Source of the DNA: Cyclobacteriaceae bacterium
GTDB lineage: Bacteria > Bacteroidota > Bacteroidia > Cytophagales > Cyclobacteriaceae
NCBI GenBank assembly: GCA_019751475.1
Contig: JAIENH010000163.1
Location: 1 to 5,398, forward strand
DNA length: 5,398 bases
Direction: 5' to 3'
Under the pieces are notes generated by a model that searched no databases, had not been told where the DNA came from, and worked only from the letters and a program-made list of their open reading frames with translations. Both the position numbers and the translations under genes were made by a program. Below, piece after piece: positions 1-5,398 of this stretch (positions are counted from its first letter, which is position 1; every line of letters begins with the position of its first letter).

Positions 1-2
1 GC

Positions 3-92
3 GGCATCGTTTTTCTTTCTTCGGTGGCCATTTTCATTTTCCCCATTTTGAAAATAGTAATGTCAGTAAATCTTCCAACCGATGCAGAATAA
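3..92 (+). CDS. C-terminal end of an unidentified, probably membrane protein (5' truncated)
   Basis: An open frame enters from the left edge and runs 29 codons to TAA at 90-92. The visible residues begin GIVFLSSVAIFIFPILKIV, a strongly hydrophobic run of about 19 residues, and end in a short polar tail, MSVNLPTDAE. This looks like a last transmembrane helix followed by a short terminus. The stop codon lies 3 nt before the ATG of the universal stress gene, the tight spacing seen between the other genes here, which supports a real gene end in the same operon. The family cannot be recognised from so little sequence. A membrane transporter or other inner-membrane protein would fit, but that is inference. 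The frame is short enough to be open by chance, so confidence is moderate. Confidence 0.55.
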   Translation, partial: GIVFLSSVAIFIFPILKIVMSVNLPTDAE

Positions 93-95
93 ATT

Positions 96-920
96 ATGAA
101 GCGGATTCTTGTTCCCACCGATTTTTCTGATTGCGCTCAAGCTGCTGCGGATGTTGCCATCGCCATCGCTGTAAAAACCAACGCAGAGATTTATTTTCTG
201 CACTTACATGCCCCTGAACCGACAGGAGGACACATGGCCATGCATGGAGGTGGTTCTCATGAAGGGCACCCGCATCATGACTGTAGCGGTCCGGCAAGAG
301 CCAGACTCGATCAACTTGTAAAAGCGGCTGAGCAACAAGGCATTTCGGCCAAGTCGGCTTTGGTATTAGATGAAGATTGGGAACAGGTTGAGAAGCACGC
401 GGAAGCATTTTCTATCGATTTGATAATCATGGGATCGCATGGCATCAACAAAATCAGGAGGATCTTTTTAGGCTCTCACGCTCTTCAGATGATTCGTCAT
501 ACCGATTTGCCGGTGTTGATCATAAAGGCATCCGTTACCGATTTCAAAATCAGGAGAGTAGTTTTTGTTACGACCCTTGAAGAAAGAGAACAGGAGGCGC
601 TGGCGTTCTTGGATCAAGTAACATGCCCCTGGAGTGCTGTTATTCACCTTGTGTATGTAAGCAAGCCTATGACGTCAGAAGAAACCGATGTATCGCTGGG
701 AAAAATACAGCAACTCACCAAAGGATTGAAAACCCCAGTCGAATTTTCCATTTGCAACGAGGAAGGCGAGATTAAAAAAGTGGCAGTGAACTTAGATGCT
801 GATTTGGTAGTATTGACTACCCATGGCAAGAACTCCTTGGTTCGCGCTGTTTCATCCGGACTGGCAGAGAAGTTTGCAGGCGAGTATCAAAGACCCGTAC
901 TTGTCATCAATACGAAATAA
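96..920 (+). CDS. Universal stress protein, tandem UspA domains with a His-rich insert
   Basis: A 274-residue cytoplasmic protein with two Usp (Rossmann-like, nucleotide-binding) domains. Domain 1 spans about 1-145. It opens with the typical first strand KRILVPTDFS and ends with an intact ATP-binding signature G-2x-G-9x-G-S at residues 113-127 (G113, G116, G126, S127), followed by the usual final strand LPVLII. Domain 2 (about 152-272) starts RRVVFVTT and ends RPVLVI. Its corresponding loop, TTHGKNSLVRAVSSG, lacks the first glycine and has altered spacing, so it probably does not bind ATP in the same way. After strand 2 of domain 1 is an insert rich in metal-ligand residues (about 46-63: H46, M48, M... 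H50, H55, H58, H60, H61, C63) that is not part of the standard fold. The ATG at 96 places the first beta strand at the N-terminus, so the start is secure. It sits 3 nt after the preceding stop and 7 nt before the methyltransferase. Usp proteins have varied stress roles; a link to metal stress is inferred from the insert and the neighbouring ATPase. Confidence 0.93.
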   Translation: MKRILVPTDFSDCAQAAADVAIAIAVKTNAEIYFLHLHAPEPTGGHMAMHGGGSHEGHPHHDCSGPARARLDQLVKAAEQQGISAKSALVLDEDWEQVEKHAEAFSIDLIIMGSHGINKIRRIFLGSHALQMIRHTDLPVLIIKASVTDFKIRRVVFVTTLEEREQEALAFLDQVTCPWSAVIHLVYVSKPMTSEETDVSLGKIQQLTKGLKTPVEFSICNEEGEIKKVAVNLDADLVVLTTHGKNSLVRAVSSGLAEKFAGEYQRPVLVINTK

Positions 921-927
921 AAATTCC

Positions 928-1557
928 ATGCATAACCTTAAAACACACTGGGAAAAAATTTACGAAACTAAGGCTGAATCTGACTTCAGTTGGTTCCAAC
1001 CTTATCCGCAAACATCGGTTGACTTCATCAACCTATTTAAACTGCCGAAGACCGCCAGTATCATAGACATCGGTGGGGGCGATAGTCACTTGGCAGATGC
1101 ATTGCTGGAATTAGGCTACACAGATATTACGGTGCTTGATATTTCAGCAACGTCCATCGAACGGGCCAAAGCCAGGCTGGGAGAAAAGGCAACAGCCATC
1201 ACCTGGATAGCGAGCGACATTGTTGACTTTGAGCCGCATCGTAAGTATGATTTCTGGCACGACCGGGCAGCTTTCCATTTTCTGACAACAGAAATCCAAA
1301 TCATCAAATACCTCGCCATTGTAAAACGGGGCATCAACCTGGGTGGGCATTTGGTGCTCGGCACCTTTTCAGATAAAGGCCCTAACAAATGCAGTGGCCT
1401 GGATGTCAAACAATACACCGAGGCCTCTATGTCTGCACTCTTTGAGAAAGACTTCAAACGGATAAAGTGTGTAGAAGAAACCCATGTAACACCTTTTAGC
1501 ACACAGCAGAACTTTGTCTTCTGTAGCTTTCAGCGAACCCTTAAACCAATTCTATGA
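928..1557 (+). CDS. Class I SAM-dependent methyltransferase
   Basis: A 209-residue soluble protein with a seven-strand Rossmann methyltransferase core. Motif I is IIDIGGGDSHLADALLELG (residues 45-63), the glycine-rich SAM loop. The acidic end of strand 2 is VLDIS (D71), expected to hold the SAM ribose. The motif III position is IASDI (D97), and the motif IV region is DFWHDRAAFHFL (108-119). The N-terminus, HWEKIYETKAESDFSWFQ, matches a common bacterial group of small methyltransferases in which a HWE..Y..K....SW.Q segment precedes the core. The substrate is unknown: small molecules and proteins are both possible, and nothing seen fixes it. The same frame is open upstream to 823, but the ATG at 928 is preferred because it lies just 7 nt after the Usp stop and begins exactly at the conserved HWE segment, whereas the upstream start would overlap the Usp gene by 98 nt. 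The stop overlaps the next start as ATGA, implying translational coupling. Confidence 0.9.
   Translation: MHNLKTHWEKIYETKAESDFSWFQPYPQTSVDFINLFKLPKTASIIDIGGGDSHLADALLELGYTDITVLDISATSIERAKARLGEKATAITWIASDIVDFEPHRKYDFWHDRAAFHFLTTEIQIIKYLAIVKRGINLGGHLVLGTFSDKGPNKCSGLDVKQYTEASMSALFEKDFKRIKCVEETHVTPFSTQQNFVFCSFQRTLKPIL
1554..1557 (+). other. ATGA stop/start overlap (translational coupling)
   Basis: The four bases ATGA hold the ATG of the PepSY gene (1554-1556) and the TGA of the methyltransferase (1555-1557). This arrangement usually signals translation by re-initiation and fixed stoichiometry between two products. No Shine-Dalgarno sequence is visible upstream (the bases before it read ttaaaccaattct), which makes coupling the more likely route to initiation. 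Confidence 0.8.
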
Positions 1558-2309
1558 TTAAAAACAAAAACCTGTTCATTCGCAGAATCCACCGCTACCT
1601 CGGCCTGTTTATTGGCATCCAGTTTTTAGGCTGGACCATCAGCGGACTCTACTTTAGTTGGAATGATATTGACATGGTGCATGGCGACCATCTGCTGAAA
1701 TCACCTGCGTTTATTTCTGCCAACGTAGCAACCATATCACCAACGGAGGCTATCAAAAAACTGGGGCAAACACGAACGATCGACTCGATTCATTCAGTTC
1801 ACCTCGTTCGTGTTTTGGGTATGCCGGTTTACCAGATGGGCTATTTCTCTGGCCATGCGGGCGAAGGCATGCACCAGCATGTACACTATGCGCTTGCCGA
1901 TGCCGCCACAGGAGACCCTCGCGAGGCGTTAACCAAAGAAGAAGGAATTGCTGTAGCAAAAGAACAGGTGGTGCAGGGTGCTGAAGTAAGCGAAGTGCAA
2001 TACTTGGAGCAGACCGATGGTCATCATGAATACCGCGAAAAGCCGCTGCCTGCCTGGGCTGTAAGTTTTAAAAATCCGGATTGTACAGTGTATGTGAGTG
2101 CGGAGTTAGGCACATTTCAATCCGTTCGCCATAACCAATGGCGTGCCTTTGATTTTCTGTGGATGTTCCACACGATGGACTATGTCGGTCGCGATAACTT
2201 TAACAACTGGTTGTTGAAAATACTTTCCGTATTTGGATTATTCACGGTATTGTCAGGTTTTACACTTTATATCATTTCTTCGCGCACACTAAAAAAATTA
2301 ATCAACTAA
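1554..2309 (+). CDS. PepSY-type inner-membrane protein with two transmembrane helices
   Basis: A 251-residue membrane protein. The N-terminus is basic and then reads RRIHRYLGLFIGIQFLGWT, the R..HR.LG plus hydrophobic helix that opens PepSY-associated membrane proteins (helix 1 about 15-35). A polar region of about 180 residues, predicted extracytoplasmic, follows with PepSY-like segments: TEAIKKLG (63-71), REALTKEEGIAVAKEQVVQG (123-142), HHEYREKPLPAWAVSF (157-172) and TVYVSAELGTFQSVR (178-192). The second helix is about 219-241, after the conserved-looking DFLWMFHTMDYVGRDNFNNW, and a short basic tail ends the protein. Histidines cluster at H101, H107, H109 and H111 (FSGHAGEGMHQHVHY). Relatives include PepSY_TM proteins implicated in metal and siderophore reduction, usually with more helices; this is the short form. 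H13 and H206 lie near opposite helix ends and could be heme ligands, but that is speculative. It starts inside the methyltransferase stop and ends 6 nt before the DUF2911 gene. Confidence 0.85.
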   Translation: MIKNKNLFIRRIHRYLGLFIGIQFLGWTISGLYFSWNDIDMVHGDHLLKSPAFISANVATISPTEAIKKLGQTRTIDSIHSVHLVRVLGMPVYQMGYFSGHAGEGMHQHVHYALADAATGDPREALTKEEGIAVAKEQVVQGAEVSEVQYLEQTDGHHEYREKPLPAWAVSFKNPDCTVYVSAELGTFQSVRHNQWRAFDFLWMFHTMDYVGRDNFNNWLLKILSVFGLFTVLSGFTLYIISSRTLKKLIN

Positions 2310-2315
2310 CCACTT

Positions 2316-2861
2316 ATGAAAACGTTAACAATTTTATTTGCCATCATTTCCTTTTCAACATTCGCTCAGCATGATCACACAAAGAAAGCGGTTGCGGCAG
2401 ACACACTTAAAAAAAGCATCCCCAAAGAAGCCCATGCCCAAATCGGTGAAGCGCACATGATGATTCACTATCATGCGCCTGCCGTTCGCGGTCGTACGCT
2501 CTGGGGTGGGTTGGTTCCGTATGGCGAGGTGTGGGTAACGGGTGCGCACTCAGCCACCAGATGGGAATTTAATAAAGATATTATCATTGGTAATAAGACC
2601 ATTCCGGCAGGCAAGTATGCCATCTTCACCATACCGGGCAAAGAAAAATGGATAGTCATCATCAACAAAAATTGGGAGCAACATTTGTCCGATGAGTATA
2701 ACCAGGCCGAGGATTTGGTAAGAGTAGAAGTTATGCCAGAAAATCTTACGGCCACTCAAGAAAGACTGTTGTATGAATTATCCAGAGAGTCGGACAATAA
2801 AGGTTTACTTTCAATCAGTTGGGAAAAAATCAAACTGACAATTCCATTTGAGATAAAATAG
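2316..2861 (+). CDS. Secreted DUF2911 protein
   Basis: A 181-residue exported protein. MKTLTILFAIISFSTFAQ is a signal peptide with a likely cut after A-Q at residue 18, a pattern common in Bacteroidota. The mature N-terminus starts HDHTKK. The DUF2911 domain follows (about 40-180): the family block GRTLWGGLVPYGEVW (59-73), then TIPAGKYAIFTIPG (95-108) and KWIVIINKNWEQH (111-123), all typical of the family, ending in a beta strand WEKIKLTIPFEI. The usual family sequence after the tryptophan is close to RTGANEAT. Here it is VTGAHSAT, so the Arg, Asn and Glu positions are V74, H78 and S79. The biochemical role of DUF2911 is not established. H47, H51 and H53 (HMMIHYH) add possible metal ligands. 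It is probably periplasmic or attached to the outer membrane. It lies 6 nt after the PepSY gene and 17 nt before the next gene, and is presumably co-expressed with both. Confidence 0.9.
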   Translation: MKTLTILFAIISFSTFAQHDHTKKAVAADTLKKSIPKEAHAQIGEAHMMIHYHAPAVRGRTLWGGLVPYGEVWVTGAHSATRWEFNKDIIIGNKTIPAGKYAIFTIPGKEKWIVIINKNWEQHLSDEYNQAEDLVRVEVMPENLTATQERLLYELSRESDNKGLLSISWEKIKLTIPFEIK

Positions 2862-2878
2862 CCGAAGCCTTCCCAGCA

Positions 2879-3418
2879 ATGATTGATTTAGAGCCTAAGC
2901 TTTTTATCGTACCAACTATCGCCTTAGCCATAGTAGGAATTTGCTACGTTTACAATCTCAAACGGGCAATCCATAAATTACTATTTGGAAAGTTTATGGT
3001 TGCTATGCTAGGCATAGGCTTTGCGGTAAATTTTATTTGGGAGACATCGCATGCCCCGCTGTATCAAGGGCATCATTATTCAATAAACAGCTTTTCTATT
3101 CTCGCACTAGCGTCCGTAGCGGATGCCATCATGCTTATTCTGTTGTATTCCATAGTTTCATTGATACTTAAACATCCGTACTGGGTAAGGAGGTTATCGG
3201 TGCCACGGATTTTGTGTGTCATGTTTGTTGGCGGAACCGGTGCCGTTGTATCTGAGGTTCTTCATATACATGCTGGAGATTGGACCTATGCCCCAACGAT
3301 GCCCATAATTCCCCTTGCCAATGTTGGCATTTCTCCTGTCTTGCAATTTATGATAGTACCCCTCCTTGTTTATTGGATAAGCCATTTCTTGTTGAAAGGC
3401 AAGAGTGACCCAACTTGA
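2879..3418 (+). CDS. Uncharacterised multi-pass membrane protein
   Basis: A 179-residue integral membrane protein that I do not recognise as a characterised family. Predicted helices lie at about 8-26, 36-55, 73-97, 109-128 and 150-171. Two polar blocks look functionally constrained: NFIWETSHAPLYQGHHY (51-67), at the end of helix 2, and LHIHAGDWTYAPTMPIIP (128-145), between helices 4 and 5. Both are rich in His, Trp, Tyr and acidic residues in a membrane-surface setting, as in active sites or cofactor/metal sites. The short basic loop WVRRLSVPR (102-110) suggests a cytoplasmic side by the positive-inside rule. The ATG at 2879 is preferred because it precedes helix 1 and follows the previous stop by 17 nt; no Shine-Dalgarno sequence is visible. 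Its place directly before the copper-type ATPase suggests a role in metal handling or membrane redox chemistry, but this is guilt by association only. Confidence 0.85.
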   Translation: MIDLEPKLFIVPTIALAIVGICYVYNLKRAIHKLLFGKFMVAMLGIGFAVNFIWETSHAPLYQGHHYSINSFSILALASVADAIMLILLYSIVSLILKHPYWVRRLSVPRILCVMFVGGTGAVVSEVLHIHAGDWTYAPTMPIIPLANVGISPVLQFMIVPLLVYWISHFLLKGKSDPT

Positions 3419-3452
3419 CTTTGTAAAACTCTACTTATTTAAATCGACAACA

Positions 3453-5398
3453 ATGAAAACATCAGTTAACCAACCCAACCAGTTTACATGCCCCATGCAC
3501 CCCGAAGTGGTAAAGGATGGGCCTGGCAAATGCCCGAAGTGCGGAATGGACTTGGTTCCGATTTCAAATTCGATGAATCAACCTGCGGAGCATCAAGCTC
3601 ACGAGAATGAACACGAACATCATCAAATAAAAGCTGGAAAACATTCAGAGCATAAGCTCCAACACTCCGGTCATTCCGGCCATGCCAACCATGCAGGGAT
3701 GATTGAAGATTATAAAAAGCGTTTCTATATAGTACTTGTCTTGACTATACCCATCATGGCCTTGTCGCCCATGATTCAACATTGGCTGCAGGTAGACTGG
3801 ATGTTTGCAGGGTCTTCGTACTTGCTCATGCTGCTTTCGTCTGTTGTTTACTTCTATGGCGGATGGCCTTTTCTCATTGGCTTGAAGGATGAAGTGAAGT
3901 CAAGATCGCTTGGCATGATGACGCTGGTAGCGGTTGCGATTACAGTTGCCTATGTGTACAGTGTGGCCATTGTTATGGGTTTGCCCGGCATGGACTTTTT
4001 CTGGGAATTGGCCACATTGATTCTCATCATGCTGTTGGGCCACTGGATTGAAATGAAATCCATTATGAGTGCATCGCGCGAATTGGAGCTGTTGGTGCAA
4101 CTCATGCCCTCGGAAGCGCACCTCATTCATGGCGAGCAGATCACGGAAGTAAAGACGGAAGACCTGAAAGCCGGGGATATTATTCTCATTAAACCAGGCG
4201 AGAAAATTGCCGCTGACGGCATCATCACCGAAGGCAATAGTTACCTGAATGAGTCCATGCTCACAGGTGAATCGAAACCGGTGGAGAAATCAAAAGGCGA
4301 TAAAGTAATTGCAGGTTCCATCAATGGAAACGGATCGATCAAAGTGGAAGTGTCGCATGGGAGTAAAGACTCGTACCTGGCACAAGTAATTAAGCTGGTC
4401 CAGGATGCACAACAAAGCCAATCCAAAACGCAACTTTTAGCTGACAAAGCCGCAGGTTGGCTTACCATTATTGCACTGGTATCAGGTGCATTAACGTTTA
4501 TTGTCTGGCTGAGTATTGGCAAAGACTTGGCTTTCGCGATGGAGCGTATGGTTACAGTGATTGTGATTTGCTGTCCGCATGCATTAGGTTTGGCTGTACC
4601 GTTGGTTGTAGCGCGTTCAACTGCCATTAGTGCCCAGAGCGGGTTATTGATCAAAAACAGAACCGCTTTTGAAAACTCGAGAAAGATTACAACACTGGTA
4701 TTTGATAAAACGGGCACATTAACGATTGGAAAATTTAGCGTGGTGAGATTTGATTCATTAGGCGAAGAGTATAATCGGGATGAAGTACTCGCTATTGCCG
4801 CAGCGCTTGAACAAAACTCCGAACACCCGATTGCTACTGGCATTGTAGAAAAAGCGAAGGAACTCAAACTTTCGTTGCCTGCTATCAGCGATTTCAATGC
4901 GATAACAGGAAAAGGCATACAGGCAATATGGAACGGAAAGCAAGTGAGAGTAGTAAGCCCCGGATATTTAAAGGAGAAAAATTTAAATAGGCAACTACAA
5001 GCTTCAAGCGAGGCTGAAACTGTTGTATTTGTGTTGATTGAAGATAACGTAGTGGGTGTGGTTGCGCTGGCTGATGAAATCAGAAAAGAATCGCCCGAAG
5101 CCATTAGAACACTTCGTGCCAACGGCATCAAAACACTGTTGCTCACAGGCGATAACAAAGAAGTGGCCAGGAAGGTGAGTGAATCGCTGGGCATGGATGG
5201 CTTTATGGCGGAAGTACTCCCTCATCAGAAGTTGGAAAAGATCAAAGAACTTCAGGAGAAGGGTGAATTTGTAGCCATGACAGGCGATGGCGTAAATGAC
5301 GCACCGGCACTGGCACAGGCCGATGTGGGCATTGCGGTAGGTTCGGGAAGTGATATTGCGGCGGAAACGGCAGGCATTGTTCTGGTAAACAGTAATCC
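3453..5398 (+). CDS. copB: Copper-type P1B-3 ATPase (CopB-like), 3' end cut by window edge
   Basis: 648 codons are visible, with no stop before the right edge. The protein is an inner-membrane ATP-driven metal exporter. The N-terminus has a heavy-metal-binding domain, CPMHPEVV plus GKCPKCGMDLVP (13-36), then a His-rich linker (47-80, 11 histidines) in place of classical HMA CXXC domains. Six helices are visible at about 90-108, 120-143, 154-175, 183-203, 334-354 and 362-387. The metal-site motif in the last is CPH (374-376), not the CPC of CopA, which places it in the P1B-3 group associated with Cu(II)/Cu(I). The actuator domain has TGES (271-274). The phosphorylation loop is DKTGT (D418). 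The nucleotide-binding domain has SEHP (H458, P459) and GKG (486-488). The hinge has TGDN (565-568) and GDGVND (611-616). All catalytic motifs are intact. The last two helices and the stop lie outside, with roughly 80-100 residues missing by family length. The ATG at 3453, 34 nt after the previous stop, puts the metal-binding domain at residue 12. The symbol is by family; a silver or mixed-metal range is possible. Confidence 0.93.
   Translation, partial: MKTSVNQPNQFTCPMHPEVVKDGPGKCPKCGMDLVPISNSMNQPAEHQAHENEHEHHQIKAGKHSEHKLQHSGHSGHANHAGMIEDYKKRFYIVLVLTIPIMALSPMIQHWLQVDWMFAGSSYLLMLLSSVVYFYGGWPFLIGLKDEVKSRSLGMMTLVAVAITVAYVYSVAIVMGLPGMDFFWELATLILIMLLGHWIEMKSIMSASRELELLVQLMPSEAHLIHGEQITEVKTEDLKAGDIILIKPGEKIAADGIITEGNSYLNESMLTGESKPVEKSKGDKVIAGSINGNGSIKVEVSHGSKDSYLAQVIKLVQDAQQSQSKTQLLADKAAGWLTIIALVSGALTFIVWLSIGKDLAFAMERMVTVIVICCPHALGLAVPLVVARSTAISAQSGLLIKNRTAFENSRKITTLVFDKTGTLTIGKFSVVRFDSLGEEYNRDEVLAIAAALEQNSEHPIATGIVEKAKELKLSLPAISDFNAITGKGIQAIWNGKQVRVVSPGYLKEKNLNRQLQASSEAETVVFVLIEDNVVGVVALADEIRKESPEAIRTLRANGIKTLLLTGDNKEVARKVSESLGMDGFMAEVLPHQKLEKIKELQEKGEFVAMTGDGVNDAPALAQADVGIAVGSGSDIAAETAGIVLVNSN

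Noticed and set aside
94..408. A 104-codon minus-strand open frame opposite the Usp gene.
   Set aside because: The plus-strand Usp protein in the same place has clear domain motifs; the antisense product shows no recognisable family features.
823..927. A 35-codon N-terminal extension of the methyltransferase, starting inside the Usp gene.
   Set aside because: It would overlap the Usp coding region by 98 nt, and the extension has no methyltransferase features. The ATG at 928 fits both the operon spacing and the conserved N-terminal segment.
2862..2878. Possible terminator between the DUF2911 gene and the unknown membrane protein gene.
   Set aside because: The 17-nt gap has no inverted repeat and no T-run.
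3419..3452. Possible internal promoter in the 34-nt AT-rich gap before the ATPase gene.
   Set aside because: No convincing Bacteroidota promoter elements (TTTG around -33 with TAnnTTTG around -7) at proper spacing were found, and no hairpin was seen. The gap is the longest in the cluster but still short for a separate promoter.
3661..3694. Short direct repeats (CAT/CAC plus TCCGG units) in the ATPase gene.
   Set aside because: They simply encode the HSGHSGH part of the His-rich linker and are in frame; no sign of an independent repeat element.
4241..5194. A 317-codon open frame on the minus strand opposite the ATPase gene.
   Set aside because: It lies wholly within the ATPase coding region, whose catalytic motifs are all intact on the plus strand. 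The translated product is Ser/Thr/Ala/Leu-rich with no recognisable domain, as expected of an antisense shadow.

Overview
The window reads as part of one co-directional (+ strand) gene cluster for copper or heavy-metal handling in a member of the Bacteroidota. The evidence for the phylum is the mid-range GC content, start codons with no recognisable Shine-Dalgarno sequence, a signal peptide ending in A-Q, and protein families common in that phylum (DUF2911, minimal PepSY membrane proteins, HMBD-type CopB ATPases). Genus and order cannot be fixed from this sequence.

Layout, left to right: the C-terminal tail of an unidentified, apparently membrane-embedded protein (3-92); a two-domain universal stress protein with a His-rich insert (96-920); a class I SAM-dependent methyltransferase (928-1557); a small two-helix PepSY-type membrane protein (1554-2309); a secreted DUF2911 protein (2316-2861); an unrecognised multi-pass membrane protein (2879-3418); and a P1B-type metal ATPase (3453 to the right edge, where it is cut). 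Successive genes are separated by 3, 7, -4, 6, 17 and 34 nt. This spacing, plus the absence of any convincing terminator hairpin between them, suggests a single polycistronic transcript whose promoter lies left of the window.

The functional anchor is the ATPase. It has an N-terminal heavy-metal-binding domain (CPMHP...CPKCGM), a His-rich linker and a CPH transmembrane motif. That motif is the hallmark of the P1B-3 (CopB-like) subgroup, linked to copper export. The USP, PepSY, DUF2911 and unknown membrane proteins also carry clustered histidines. This suggests, as inference only, that the cluster handles a metal at several sites: cytoplasm (USP), inner membrane (ATPase, PepSY, unknown membrane protein) and the cell envelope outside it (DUF2911, PepSY extracytoplasmic domain). 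The methyltransferase has no obvious link to metals, but its 4-bp overlap with the PepSY gene ties it firmly to the unit.

No RNA genes, CRISPR arrays, insertion sequences or attachment sites were seen. There is no gene-free stretch longer than 34 nt.
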